From positions 1 through 54,051 of the forward strand of contig JAGWGA010000009.1 in the NCBI GenBank assembly GCA_028867675.1: a DNA stretch of 54,051 nucleotides, in the 5' to 3' direction. The position numbers and the translations under genes were made by a program. The stretch is from Nitrososphaerota archaeon. GTDB taxonomy: Archaea; Thermoproteota; Nitrososphaeria; Nitrososphaerales; Nitrosopumilaceae. Numbering within the stretch: the stretch's first letter is position 1; each line of letters opens with the position of its first letter. The notes under the pieces were generated by a model. It saw nothing but the letters and a program-made list of their open reading frames with translations. It searched no databases and was not told where the DNA came from. Below are positions 41,469 through 50,932 of the stretch, piece by piece.

Positions 41469-41789
41469 TTAAGGCTTTTTAGGATTTTTACTAGTATTGA
41501 CTTGATTGTTTATGGCTTCTGCCATAAAATGATTTGAAACGTTTACCTTTACGTCATTAATGCCATCTATCTTAAGCAAATTGTCATGCACATCTTGTGC
41601 AATTTTAAATCCAAATATTGCTGGACAAAAAGGACTTGTCAAGTGCAGGTCGATTTTAACTTCAGATTCAACGATGTCAATATTGTCTATTAATTCAAGC
41701 TCCATAATTGAGACATTAATTTCTGGATCAACTACCTTTGTTAGTTCATCAAAAATTTGTCTTCTCAGGTCTTGAGATGCCTGTGACAT
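41469..41789 (-). CDS. DUF59 (MIP18/SufT-type) iron-sulfur assembly protein
   Basis: A 106-residue DUF59 protein: Val-Val-Asp-Pro-Glu-Ile-Asn-Val-Ser-Ile-Met-Glu-Leu near residues 17-29, then Leu-Thr-Ser-Pro-Phe-Cys-Pro-Ala with the key cysteine. Members help insert Fe-S clusters. Its position between sdhB and argH, ending four bases from sdhB, suggests a service for Fe-S enzymes such as the neighbouring dehydrogenase. Confidence 0.88.
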   Translation of the reverse strand: MSQASQDLRRQIFDELTKVVDPEINVSIMELELIDNIDIVESEVKIDLHLTSPFCPAIFGFKIAQDVHDNLLKIDGINDVKVNVSNHFMAEAINNQVNTSKNPKKP

Positions 41790-41839
41790 AAATTAAAAAA
41801 GCGTCTATGCTATATATAACCATTCTAATTCGTAAATTG

Positions 41840-43309
41840 ATGTACAGATCGAGATTAGAGGGAAAGTTAGACGAAAACACTTTGGAATTCCTCTCTTCAA
41901 TTTCTGATGATTTTCAAATTGCTTTGTATGATATTCTTGGAAGTCAAGCTCACACTTTGATGCTTTTAGAAAATAAAATAATAACAAAAGCTGAAGCATC
42001 AAAGATTCTCTCAGCACTTGAAAAACTCAAAAAAGAAAAATTCTCTGAAAAATCAGAAGCTGAAGACATCCATGAACTAATTGAGTCTCTGGTGATTAAA
42101 AAAGCCGGAAAAGACGCAGGTGGTAAAATGCATACCGCACGCTCAAGAAACGACCAAGTAACACTTGATATACGCATGAAAATTCGTGATGATATCAATA
42201 TTGTCTGTTTTTGCTTAAACGAAGTAATTTCTACATTCATACAACTCGCAGAAAAATATCAAAATACCATAATGCCTTTGTATACTCATCTACAGCAGGC
42301 CCAAGTTGGACTCTTCTCTCATTTTCTACTTGCATATGCCGATGCACTTTTCAGAGATCTTGATAGATTCTATATGACATATGGGAGAGTCAATGAATCT
42401 CCCCTTGGGGCAGGTCCAGTTGGAGGAACAAGCATTCCAATTAACAGACAATCTACAGCAAAAATGCTTGGATTCAAAGGACTTGTAGAGAATTCAATTG
42501 ATGCTACTTCATCACGAGACTTTGTTGCAGAATATGTGGGAAATTCTTCCATACTTATGACAAACTTGAGTAGAATGGCAGAAGATTTTATCATATGGTC
42601 TACTTCTGAATTTTCATTTCTAGAATTGTCTGATAAATTTACCTCCACATCAAGTGTTATGCCACAAAAGAAGAATCCAGATATTCTTGAGCTAATAAGA
42701 GGAAAAACTGCTCAAGTCATAGGATATCAAATGGCTGTGTTGTCAAATCTAAAGGGACTCCCATCAGGATACAACCGGGATCTTCAACAAATCAAAGTCT
42801 CTATTTGGCCAACTTCTAAGATAGTAATATCCTCATTACTTGTAGTAAACTCTCTTCTTAAAACTATGAATGTAAATGAGAAAAAATTAAGATATGCAAT
42901 AGATGGTGGATTTTCAATCTCGCTTGATATTGCAGAACATTTGGTACGAAAAGGAATACCTTTTAGAATTTCACACAAAATAGTAGGACATCTGGTTCAA
43001 ATTGCTGCAAATTCAAAAAAATCTTTATCGCAGCTATCTCTATCTGAAGTAAAAGAAACAATTCCATCTGATGAAATTGATGCAAAAGAACTCTACAAAA
43101 TAATCCAATCCACAACTCCTGAATCTTCATTAGACACTAGAAGATCTCAAGGCTCTTCTGGTAAACATGAACAACAAAGAATGATTGCAGATAGAAAAAA
43201 GAAGATTCAGGCATATGTTGTAGGTACCACAAAGAGAACCAATGAAGTAAGGGCTGCAATTGAGGGGTTGGAAAGTAAATTGAAGGTCTTGATAAAAAAC
43301 AAAGCCTAA
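41840..43309 (+). CDS. argH: Argininosuccinate lyase
   Basis: A 489-residue lyase that makes arginine plus fumarate. It shows the superfamily signature Ser-Ser-Val-Met-Pro-Gln-Lys-Lys-Asn-Pro-Asp (about 273-283), His-Thr-Ala-Arg-Ser-Arg-Asn-Asp-Gln and the N-terminal Ser-Arg-Leu-Glu-Gly-Lys. The start ATG 41840 is chosen over 41807 because it gives the family start. Fumarate made here can enter via sdh. Confidence 0.94.
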   Translation: MYRSRLEGKLDENTLEFLSSISDDFQIALYDILGSQAHTLMLLENKIITKAEASKILSALEKLKKEKFSEKSEAEDIHELIESLVIKKAGKDAGGKMHTARSRNDQVTLDIRMKIRDDINIVCFCLNEVISTFIQLAEKYQNTIMPLYTHLQQAQVGLFSHFLLAYADALFRDLDRFYMTYGRVNESPLGAGPVGGTSIPINRQSTAKMLGFKGLVENSIDATSSRDFVAEYVGNSSILMTNLSRMAEDFIIWSTSEFSFLELSDKFTSTSSVMPQKKNPDILELIRGKTAQVIGYQMAVLSNLKGLPSGYNRDLQQIKVSIWPTSKIVISSLLVVNSLLKTMNVNEKKLRYAIDGGFSISLDIAEHLVRKGIPFRISHKIVGHLVQIAANSKKSLSQLSLSEVKETIPSDEIDAKELYKIIQSTTPESSLDTRRSQGSSGKHEQQRMIADRKKKIQAYVVGTTKRTNEVRAAIEGLESKLKVLIKNKA

Positions 43310-43450
43310 AATATATCAAAAGTATATGGAATTTCAAGTTTTTATAGGTAAAATAGTAATTACTTGAATTTAATGTAGGAAACTTGACTTTTATATTTAT
43401 TTTACTTAACATATGGGCAAATAACAAAATTTTGTAAATCACGTCTCAGT

Positions 43451-43663
43451 ATGTATCAATACGTACAACCACAATCAAACAACCCTAACTACACTGCAGG
43501 TCAAACATGGGGTGCACTCAAAAAAGCCTGGCGAGGATACAAAATTGCAAAGGTTCAGAGTGATAACACCAGAATGTCCGAATATGCAAAGAAGATTAGA
43601 ACACTTCAGCATGACTTGGGTATCAAACAAGCAGACTTTCCAGAATTACATCTGAGTAGTTAG
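43451..43663 (+). CDS. Small soluble protein, unknown
   Basis: A 70-residue protein with a Gln/Asn-rich start and a helical basic core (Gly-Ala-Leu-Lys-Lys-Ala-Trp-Arg-Gly-Tyr-Lys-Ile-Ala), ending in a Leu-x-His-Asp-Leu-Gly-Ile-Lys part. No family is recognised. TATA-like TTTTATATTTAT at about 43390 would give a short leader. Confidence 0.5.
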   Translation: MYQYVQPQSNNPNYTAGQTWGALKKAWRGYKIAKVQSDNTRMSEYAKKIRTLQHDLGIKQADFPELHLSS

Positions 43664-43679
43664 AATCCTTCTCTTTTTG

Positions 43680-43718
43680 AAGATTTGATGATAAATGATA
43701 TGAAATATTTCAAATCTT
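43680..43718. terminator. Hairpin between the small gene and tRNA-Lys
   Basis: AAGATTTGA (43680-43688) and TCAAATCTT (43710-43718) form a perfect 9-base-pair stem with a 21-base loop. It lies 17 bases after the stop at 43663 and before the convergent tRNA-Lys, a reasonable place for a two-way terminator. Confidence 0.35.
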
Positions 43719-43739
43719 GATTAATTTGTTGATTTTAAG

Positions 43740-43813
43740 CGGGTTCGCGGGGATTCGGACCCCGGACAGCCGGATTAAAAGTCCGGTACTCTACCTGGCT
43801 GAGCTACGAACCC
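43740..43813 (-). tRNA. tRNA-Lys (anticodon TTT)
   Basis: On the minus strand: acceptor GGGTTCG with CGAACCC, anticodon stem CCGGA/TCCGG with loop CTTTTAA, a normal D-arm. No intron and no encoded CCA. Confidence 0.95.
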
Positions 43814-43911
43814 ATAGCGAAGGGTCATAGTTGTGTATAATTTAGTCTTTTACAAAATTTTTTGAATAAAAGAAAGCTTTAAACTCAGATTTTCTTCCAC
43901 AATATTTTAAC

Positions 43912-44018
43912 GCCCTTGTAGTATAGAGGGGATGCGGTTAATTCCAATCCTCGTAAAGCCCGGTCTAGAATGGGGCCCTGTCACGGCCTCGACGCGTGTT
44001 CAAATCCCGCCAAGGGCG
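43912..44018 (+). tRNA. tRNA-Asp (anticodon GTC) with D-loop intron
   Basis: Acceptor GCCCTTG pairs with CAAGGGC, and the anticodon stem GGGCC/GGCCT carries loop CTGTCAC (anticodon GTC). The D-arm starts GTATAG, then about 32 extra bases (about 43927-43958) precede CCCGGTCTAG, which completes the D-loop with its GG. Removing them leaves a 75-base tRNA. The insert can form its own stem (GGGGAT with ATCCTC). Exact splice sites are uncertain by a few bases. The T-stem has one T-C mismatch. CCA follows the discriminator G at 44019-44021. Confidence 0.82.
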
Positions 44019-44055
44019 CCATAAATTTTTTCGAAAGTGAATCAGAAATTAAATC

Positions 44056-44868
44056 TTAAATCTTGATTGATAATCCAAGTTTTTTCATGACATCTGCAAG
44101 TGTTTCCTTATTTGCAGCAGCTATGAATGATATCCTCTTATCATAGCTTAATTTTGAGTCAAGTGGCATACCATTTTCATCAACTACATATCCACCAGCT
44201 TCCAAAGCGATCAGATATCCTGCAGCAACATCTGTTATCCTTAATTTTCTTCTCAGATCTACAAATACATCAACTAGTCCACGGGCAAATATTGCAAGTT
44301 CTAATGCAACGGCTCCAAAATGTCTCACATGATTTGATGCTGCAAGAATTGGTGCTAATTGGGGTAATGCTTCTGGTGAAATTCCGGAAATGTCAACGCC
44401 TACAACAAAATAGATTGGTTTTTCTTTGTGGACCTGAATCCTCTTTCCATTCATAAATGCCCCTTTTCCCTTTGATGCAGAATACAAATCTCCATGATGT
44501 AAATCCATGATGACTCCATCTGTAACTGAACTAAGATTATCTTCTGGTGCAAATGCAAGTGAACAACAAAAGAAAGGTAGTCCTCTAACTGCATTAGTGG
44601 AACCATCGATGGCATCCATTATTACAAACCCTTTAGGATTTGGGGATAACTCCACCATGCCACATTCTTCTCCAAAAACTGTACATTCAAAATTTATCTC
44701 TCGTAGATAATCAAGAACTGTCTTTTCTGCTACTATATCGATTCGTCGTGATATGTCTCCACCTGCACCCATTCCATGATCTGCACCTGATCCCTCTGTT
44801 CCCGCAAGATCCTTTACATTATTGTATACCCTCTTTGCAGCCTCTTCTAAAACCTCGATTACTTTCAC
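44056..44868 (-). CDS. Inositol monophosphatase-family phosphatase
   Basis: A 270-residue lithium-sensitive phosphatase fold: Gly-Glu-Glu-Cys-Gly (about 67-71), Met-Asp-Ala-Ile-Asp-Gly-Ser-Thr-Asn (metal site, about 84-92), and Ile-Thr-Asp-Val-Ala-Ala-Gly (about 212-218). Archaeal members act on inositol phosphates and also on fructose 1,6-bisphosphate, so it may work in gluconeogenesis. The substrate is not set by the motifs. Confidence 0.9.
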   Translation of the reverse strand: MKVIEVLEEAAKRVYNNVKDLAGTEGSGADHGMGAGGDISRRIDIVAEKTVLDYLREINFECTVFGEECGMVELSPNPKGFVIMDAIDGSTNAVRGLPFFCCSLAFAPEDNLSSVTDGVIMDLHHGDLYSASKGKGAFMNGKRIQVHKEKPIYFVVGVDISGISPEALPQLAPILAASNHVRHFGAVALELAIFARGLVDVFVDLRRKLRITDVAAGYLIALEAGGYVVDENGMPLDSKLSYDKRISFIAAANKETLADVMKKLGLSIKI

Positions 44869-44954
44869 AAGTTTTTCTTTTCAAAGTCCTAATTTATTTT
44901 AAGTAATAAAAAACTAGGCTGAATGCATAAATAGCAAAAAAGTTGTGCCATTGT

Positions 44955-46073
44955 GTGAGTAGTAAAGACGAGTCAATTTTTAGTAAGGAATCTCTCCTGT
45001 CTACTAAACCTGGTAAAGACATAGTCAAGCAAGCGTTATTCAAAAGTAAAGGTTACAAATTATTTGACAAATACAAAAAGGAGGCAGAGGATGAGTTTCC
45101 AAAATTTACCAAAAGGTTTGCTGAAGATCTACTAAAAGAGATAAAGTCTGACCCTAATCCCTTTGAAACACAAGAAAAATTTGCCAAAGAAGTTGGTTCT
45201 ACTGAAATAATTTTGCAAAAATCGCAAATAGACGAGGTTAAAAAGAGACTGGAAAATTACGAGACTCTTCTAGATAGAGTTTCAAGAATACTAAATTCTA
45301 ATTTTGTTAAAATGACCTTTCCAGTTTTTAATGCACTATATGATGCCTCAACTCAATATTTTGGGGATTCAAATGATAGTAAGAAAAAAACGGATATCAT
45401 TGATGGACATATCATAGCAATTGATCTTAGTGAACCGATGGATAGAATAATGGACAAAGATGAAGATGTAGAATTTCTAGACGATTACAAATTGATGAAT
45501 CCATACATCTTGAAGCTTGCAAGAGACAAGATTTCTGTTGGTGGAAAAGAAGTTTTGGAAGAGTTTGAGCGAGGTTTCAAGGATGCAAGAATAGGTCAGT
45601 ACATTGATTTTAAATTAAAAATAAATCCAAAAAGTATTTCAGAAGAAGAAATGATTCAATGTTACAAAAAATATAGAGCCGTAATGGGAACTGCTGGAAA
45701 GAATATGACGCTTGCAAGATTTCCATTAGGGGAAATCTTCTATCTTGGGATGGCAAAAGCTGCAGAATCAGTTGGGTGTGGAAATGAAATTGAAGATTCT
45801 ATTAAGAACAAATTTGTTAAAGTTCCTTCTTGGCCTCTGTATTACACATTTCTTACAGGAGATGTCCAAAAAGGATTTGAATTTACAATGAAAAAAAGTG
45901 ATATCTATCTAAGTGAAGCAAGACTTGCTTTGGAACTTTTACCAGAAAGTTTCTCACATAAAGATTTTCTAGAGTTTCTCTTTTTAACAGTAGAACACTA
46001 CAACTTGTATTGGTATAATCAACTTTCAAAAGAAAAGTTGTGGAAAGAATTTGAATCAAAAATTCCAAAGTGA
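44955..46073 (+). CDS. Unknown protein next to RFC large subunit
   Basis: A 372-residue helical, soluble protein if started at GTG 44955; TTG 44943 is a longer option with an odd Cys-His-Cys start. It has a charged N-terminal half with coiled-coil-like stretches (about 75-110) and a C-terminal half with aromatic residues and no catalytic pattern I know. It lies seven bases before rfcL and probably shares its transcript, hinting at DNA replication or repair, but this is only context. Confidence 0.65.
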   Translation: MSSKDESIFSKESLLSTKPGKDIVKQALFKSKGYKLFDKYKKEAEDEFPKFTKRFAEDLLKEIKSDPNPFETQEKFAKEVGSTEIILQKSQIDEVKKRLENYETLLDRVSRILNSNFVKMTFPVFNALYDASTQYFGDSNDSKKKTDIIDGHIIAIDLSEPMDRIMDKDEDVEFLDDYKLMNPYILKLARDKISVGGKEVLEEFERGFKDARIGQYIDFKLKINPKSISEEEMIQCYKKYRAVMGTAGKNMTLARFPLGEIFYLGMAKAAESVGCGNEIEDSIKNKFVKVPSWPLYYTFLTGDVQKGFEFTMKKSDIYLSEARLALELLPESFSHKDFLEFLFLTVEHYNLYWYNQLSKEKLWKEFESKIPK

Positions 46074-46079
46074 TTTGAA

Positions 46080-47240
46080 ATGATGTGGTCTGACAAGTAT
46101 AGGCCAAAGAATTTGCTTGAGATGGTTGGAAACGAAGAAGCAAAGGAATCTTTTGTTAAATGGCTTGGAAAGTGGATCAAGGGAACAAAACCGCTTCTAT
46201 TAGTTGGTCCACCTGGAATTGGAAAAACTACCATGGCCATCTTGGGCGCAAAGCAATTTGGCTATGATCTAATCAGCATGAATGCAAGTGATGTTAGAAG
46301 TAAACAGAAAATTCAAGAAATTCTCAATCCTATTCTTGGTAACCGTAGTGTACTTGGAAAACCAATGATCTTCGTTGATGAAGTAGATGGAATACATGGA
46401 AGATCTGATTTTGGGGGTGTAGAAGCGTTAATTGATATTCTAAAAGAGCCAACTATTCCAATGATCCTTGCAGCAAATTCTGACATATCTGACAAAATGA
46501 AATCCATAAAAAAAGTTGTGACTACAGTAAAGCTTAGACCGCTTCCTCCAAGATTGATGCGATTATACCTTGAAGAAATTCTAAGACGAGAAAACGTCTC
46601 AATAAAAATTGGTAGTCTAATAAAAATAATTATAGATTCGCGTGGTGATATTCGTTCAATTTTAAACTCTGCTCAAGCACTAGCTGGTGGATTTGAACCT
46701 CAACTTGATAAATCGTATCAAACTGCTAATGTGGAAGAATCAATAAATTCATTTTTTGTAGCCAAATCACTAGAAGAGGCTCAAGTCATACTTTATTCTC
46801 TAAGAATTGATCCTAAAGAGAAAATTAATGCATTTTATTCAAGTGTGATAACAAGTACTCTGCCAAAAGATGTTCTAAAAGAAATGTTGGATGTACTTTC
46901 TGAAGCTGATATGTTATATGGAAAAATAATGAGACGTCAAGAATGGAGACTTTTACGATATCTTGATAGTATTTTATTGAAACTATACAGACAAGGAACT
47001 TCAATAAAATACTCTCAATTTAATCTTCCATGGCCTACTCTTAATAGAATTAGATGGGATGGAAGAGCAATAAAGGGACTAACTAGCAATCTTGCAAAAC
47101 AAATGCACGTTTCACGCAGTACGTTTTCAACTTTGTATTTGCCATATCTTCTGTATTGTATAAAAAATAAATCTCTTGAAATGGAATTAAATGAGACAGA
47201 TTATGAAATTGTACAAAAAGAATTAGAGATTATGAAATGA
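46080..47240 (+). CDS. rfcL: Replication factor C large subunit
   Basis: A 386-residue AAA+ clamp-loader subunit: Tyr-Arg-Pro-Lys-Asn near residue 8, Walker A Gly-Pro-Pro-Gly-Ile-Gly-Lys-Thr-Thr (about 43-51), Walker B Ile-Phe-Val-Asp-Glu-Val-Asp-Gly (about 96-103) and the sensor Ala-Ala-Asn-Ser-Asp. It is shorter than many archaeal large subunits and lacks their long charged tail. ATG 46083 is an equally good start. It overlaps the next gene by four bases. Confidence 0.93.
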   Translation: MMWSDKYRPKNLLEMVGNEEAKESFVKWLGKWIKGTKPLLLVGPPGIGKTTMAILGAKQFGYDLISMNASDVRSKQKIQEILNPILGNRSVLGKPMIFVDEVDGIHGRSDFGGVEALIDILKEPTIPMILAANSDISDKMKSIKKVVTTVKLRPLPPRLMRLYLEEILRRENVSIKIGSLIKIIIDSRGDIRSILNSAQALAGGFEPQLDKSYQTANVEESINSFFVAKSLEEAQVILYSLRIDPKEKINAFYSSVITSTLPKDVLKEMLDVLSEADMLYGKIMRRQEWRLLRYLDSILLKLYRQGTSIKYSQFNLPWPTLNRIRWDGRAIKGLTSNLAKQMHVSRSTFSTLYLPYLLYCIKNKSLEMELNETDYEIVQKELEIMK

Positions 47241-47554
47241 GCTGGCGTAGTATACCGATGAAATTTCCAGGGACATGTCTAGTTTGCAATAAAAAGATAG
47301 AAATCAATGAAGTTGCTTTATGGGCAAAAGGATTAGGTGTCAAACATCAGGCCTGTGCAGAAGTTATGCAGCTAAAATGCATAATTTGTGGAGGTCAGGC
47401 GGGATGTCCAGAGTGTGAATTTGCTGATAATTGTGATCTAAACAAAGTCTCACAGATGTGCATATGTAAGAAATGTAGTGATGGCAAAGATGCCTTTTCG
47501 CTCTATCAAAGTTCTGTAGTGAAACGATTTCCTTTACTAAATCTTAAAATCTAA
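47237..47554 (+). CDS. Cysteine-rich zinc-binding protein, unknown
   Basis: A 105-residue protein with many cysteines in pairs (Cys-Leu-Val-Cys, Cys-Ile-Ile-Cys, Cys-Pro-Glu-Cys and Cys-Ile-Cys-Lys-Lys-Cys), fit for two or three zinc sites. It resembles small zinc-finger adaptors but no family is certain. It overlaps rfcL by ATGA and so may be tied to DNA metabolism. Confidence 0.6.
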   Translation: MSWRSIPMKFPGTCLVCNKKIEINEVALWAKGLGVKHQACAEVMQLKCIICGGQAGCPECEFADNCDLNKVSQMCICKKCSDGKDAFSLYQSSVVKRFPLLNLKI

Positions 47555-47574
47555 CCACTCAGAATGAGAAATCG

Positions 47575-47847
47575 ATGGCAAAGCCTACCACAAAGATTAC
47601 TCCATTAGATCCAGCCTTTCATGGCGAATCAAACTATGAAGTAGGATTGGAAGACCTTCTTGCAGAGAAACGAAGTCTAATAGCAAAATTAGAAGCCAAT
47701 CCGCAGACTAGTCATGAGACATTACAGTCTGCCAGAGAAGCACTTCAAATCGTAGAAGGACTTTGGCAAAATTACCATATTGGGATGAATGTTTTCCGCA
47801 ATGCAAAGGGCGGCCGAGATGGTATTAGAGAAGTAAAAACTGATTAA
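47575..47847 (+). CDS. Small helical protein, unknown
   Basis: A 90-residue soluble protein: polar N-terminus, two amphipathic helices (about 22-40 and 44-66) and a basic, Gly-rich end (Lys-Gly-Gly-Arg-Asp-Gly-Ile-Arg). No motif is recognised. It lies 36 bases before the carboxylase operon. Confidence 0.55.
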   Translation: MAKPTTKITPLDPAFHGESNYEVGLEDLLAEKRSLIAKLEANPQTSHETLQSAREALQIVEGLWQNYHIGMNVFRNAKGGRDGIREVKTD

Positions 47848-47883
47848 ATTAATATAGGTTGTAGTCAGCCTCTATTTCGAATC

Positions 47884-49431
47884 ATGCATTCTGAAAAAAT
47901 TAAAAATTTTTTACATAAAAGGAGACAGGCAGAACAAAGTGGTGGAGAAGAAAGAATTCAGGGTCAACACGATAAGGGTAAACTGACTGCAAGAGAGAGA
48001 ATCGACCTACTACTTGACGAAGGAAGTTTTAATGAAATTGATTCGATGACAACTCACCATTATTATGAATTTGATATGCAAAACAAAAAATTCTTTGGAG
48101 ATGGAGTTATAACCGGATACGGAACTATACACGGAAAACAAGTTTTTCTTTTTGCTTATGATTTTACAGTTCTTGGTGGAACACTAAGTGAAATGGGTGC
48201 CAAGAAAATTACAAAAGTTATGGAACATGCTACTAAAGTTGGTTGCCCAATCATAGGCATAATAGATTCAGGTGGAGCAAGAATTCAAGAAGGAATTCTA
48301 AGTCTTGATGGTTTTGCAAGTATATTTTATCATAACCAACTTGCTTCAGGAGTAGTACCACAAATTACTATTAGTGTTGGGCCATCAGCAGGTGGTGCAG
48401 TGTATTCCCCTGCAATGACAGACTTTGTTATAATGGCTGACAAGATTGCTACAATGTTTGTAACTGGTCCAGAAGTTGTCAAGACAGTACTTGGAGAAGA
48501 TGTATCTTTTGATGAACTTGGAGGAGCAATGTCCCATGGAAAGAACAGTGGTGTTGCACACTTTGTTGGAAAGAACGAGTATCAATGTATGGATATTGTA
48601 AAGACACTCTTATCGTATATTCCTCAGAATAGCACAGAAGAACCGGCAATTGTAGAAACTGGTGATGATCCAAACCGACTAGATAATAATCTCATAAACA
48701 TAATTCCAGAGAATCCCCTTCAACCCTATGATATGAAAGAAATCATAAGTTCTATTGTTGATAATCATGTATTCTTTGAAATCCATGAATTATTTGCACC
48801 AAATGTTGTAGTAGGATTTGCAAGAATGCATGGAAGGACAGTTGGAATTGTAGCAAATCAGCCAATGGTGCTTGCAGGTGCCTTGGATATTGATTCATCT
48901 AACAAAGCATCAAGGTTCATCAGATTCTGTGACTGTTATAATATTCCAATTATTACTCTAGTTGATACCCCTGGATATATGCCTGGGACACAACAAGAAC
49001 ATGCTGGAATTATCCGTCATGGAAGTAAACTCTTGTATGCCTACTGTGAGGCTACAGTTCCAAAGATTACGCTAATCATAGGAAAAGCCTATGGTGGAGC
49101 ATATATTGCAATGTCCAGCAAGAATTTGGGAACAGATATGAATTATGCATGGCCAAATGCACAAATTGCCGTACTTGGTTCTGAAGCAGCTGTAAGAATT
49201 ATGAACAGAAAAGAAATTGATTCTGCAAAAGATCCAGCTGCAATGAAAAAACAACTTGTTGATAACTTTACTGAAAAATTTGCTAATCCATATATTGCTG
49301 CATCTTATGGTACTGTTGATTTAGTAATTGATCCTGCTGAAACGCGACCTGCATTAATACGTGCTTTGGATGCTTTAGCAAATAAGAGGGAAAGAAGAAT
49401 TCCTCGAAAGCATGGAAACATTAATCTTTAG
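47884..49431 (+). CDS. pccB: Acyl-CoA carboxylase, carboxyltransferase subunit
   Basis: A 515-residue carboxyltransferase (crotonase-like fold in two halves) with Gly-Lys-Leu-Thr-Ala-Arg-Glu-Arg-Ile (about 36-44), Ser-Gly-Gly-Ala-Arg-Ile-Gln-Glu-Gly (oxyanion loop, about 131-139) and Gly-Lys-Ala-Tyr-Gly-Gly-Ala-Tyr in the second half. It moves CO2 from biotin to acetyl- or propionyl-CoA, both substrates in the HP/HB carbon fixation cycle. First of three adjacent subunit genes. Confidence 0.93.
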   Translation: MHSEKIKNFLHKRRQAEQSGGEERIQGQHDKGKLTARERIDLLLDEGSFNEIDSMTTHHYYEFDMQNKKFFGDGVITGYGTIHGKQVFLFAYDFTVLGGTLSEMGAKKITKVMEHATKVGCPIIGIIDSGGARIQEGILSLDGFASIFYHNQLASGVVPQITISVGPSAGGAVYSPAMTDFVIMADKIATMFVTGPEVVKTVLGEDVSFDELGGAMSHGKNSGVAHFVGKNEYQCMDIVKTLLSYIPQNSTEEPAIVETGDDPNRLDNNLINIIPENPLQPYDMKEIISSIVDNHVFFEIHELFAPNVVVGFARMHGRTVGIVANQPMVLAGALDIDSSNKASRFIRFCDCYNIPIITLVDTPGYMPGTQQEHAGIIRHGSKLLYAYCEATVPKITLIIGKAYGGAYIAMSSKNLGTDMNYAWPNAQIAVLGSEAAVRIMNRKEIDSAKDPAAMKKQLVDNFTEKFANPYIAASYGTVDLVIDPAETRPALIRALDALANKRERRIPRKHGNINL

Positions 49432-49437
49432 AGTGAC

Positions 49438-50931
49438 ATGATCAAGAAAATTTTAATCTCAAACAGGGGAGAAATCGCAATACGTGTCATTAAAACATGT
49501 AATGCATTAGGGATAAAATCTGTAGCAGTTTATTCTGATGAAGATGTAAATTCAAAACACGTCAAGATGGCTACTGAAGCATATCATATTGGTGCGGCAC
49601 CTCCAGCACAAAGTTATCTGAACATGGAAAAAATAGTTGAAACAGCTATTATCTCTGGAGCAGATGCAATTCATCCGGGATATGGATTCCTTTCAGAAAA
49701 TGCAGACTTTGCAGATCTATGTGAAAAAAAGAAACTCAATTTCATAGGTCCTTCAGGAAAATCAATGAGACTTTGTGGTGACAAAATGGAATGTAAAGAT
49801 GCAATGATAAAAGCAAAGGTACCTACCGTACCAGGAAGTCCTGGAATTGTTGAAGAAGTTGAAAAAGCATTAGATATTGCTCACAAAATTGGTTATCCCG
49901 TCTTACTAAAGTCAGTTTTTGGTGGAGGAGGTAGGGGAATTAGACTTGTACATGATGAGAAAGAATTACGAGAGGCCTTTGAAATTGCTTCAGGCGAATC
50001 CAAAGCTGCATTTGGTAAATCTGCTCTATTTGTAGAGAAATTCCTTCCAAAAATAAGACACATTGAATTTCAACTAGCACGTGATAAACATGGAAATGCT
50101 GTACATATCTTTGAACGAGAATGTTCTATCCAGAGACGACATCAAAAACTCATAGAGATGTCTCCATCTCCAGTTGTTGATCAAAAGATTCGTGATGAAA
50201 TTGGAGAACTTGCAGTAAAAGCTGCAGTAGCTGTGGACTATCATAATGCGGGAACTGCAGAATTTCTAAGATTAGATGATGGAACATTTTACTTTATAGA
50301 AATTAATGCGAGATTGCAAGTTGAGCATCCAGTAACTGAATTAGTTTCAGGTCTTGATCTTGTAAAATTACAAATTGACATTGCAAATGGACAAGAAATT
50401 CCATTCAAACAAAAAGATCTCAAAGTAAACGGTTGCTCTATAGAATGTAGAATTAATGCAGAAGATACATTCCTAGACTTTGCACCATCAACTGGAAAAA
50501 TCTTTGATGTCGATATTCCTTCAGGTCCAGGAGTCAGAGTTGATACATACCTCTATCCTGGTTGCACTGTATCACCATACTATGATTCACTAATGGGCAA
50601 ACTCATCACATGGGGACAAAACTTTGAAGAGGCGAGACAAAGAATGACTCTTGCACTGTCTGATTTCTATATTGAAGGAGTCGAAACTGCAATTCCATTA
50701 TACAAGACTATTTTGGATAGTAAGGAATTCATTAGTGGTGACCTATCAACTGATTTTCTTGATAGATTCAAAATTCTTGACAGGTTACAAAATGATCTGA
50801 AAAAAGAGGCATCCCAGAAATCCGAAGCTGCTTTAGCTGCTACTCTAATACATTCAGAATTTCTCAAAAATAGGATAAAATCACATAAAGAACACACTGT
50901 GAGATGGAAAACCCAAGTGGATAGGCATTAA
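49438..50931 (+). CDS. accC: Biotin carboxylase subunit
   Basis: A 497-residue ATP-grasp enzyme: Ser-Asn-Arg-Gly-Glu-Ile-Ala-Ile-Arg at the start, Gly-Gly-Gly-Gly-Arg-Gly-Ile (ATP loop, about 162-168), Glu-Arg-Glu-Cys-Ser-Ile-Gln-Arg-Arg (about 224-232), and Glu-Ile-Asn-Ala-Arg-Leu-Gln-Val-Glu-His. It carboxylates the biotin on the BCCP protein encoded next. It starts six bases after pccB. Confidence 0.95.
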   Translation: MIKKILISNRGEIAIRVIKTCNALGIKSVAVYSDEDVNSKHVKMATEAYHIGAAPPAQSYLNMEKIVETAIISGADAIHPGYGFLSENADFADLCEKKKLNFIGPSGKSMRLCGDKMECKDAMIKAKVPTVPGSPGIVEEVEKALDIAHKIGYPVLLKSVFGGGGRGIRLVHDEKELREAFEIASGESKAAFGKSALFVEKFLPKIRHIEFQLARDKHGNAVHIFERECSIQRRHQKLIEMSPSPVVDQKIRDEIGELAVKAAVAVDYHNAGTAEFLRLDDGTFYFIEINARLQVEHPVTELVSGLDLVKLQIDIANGQEIPFKQKDLKVNGCSIECRINAEDTFLDFAPSTGKIFDVDIPSGPGVRVDTYLYPGCTVSPYYDSLMGKLITWGQNFEEARQRMTLALSDFYIEGVETAIPLYKTILDSKEFISGDLSTDFLDRFKILDRLQNDLKKEASQKSEAALAATLIHSEFLKNRIKSHKEHTVRWKTQVDRH

Positions 50932-50932
50932 A

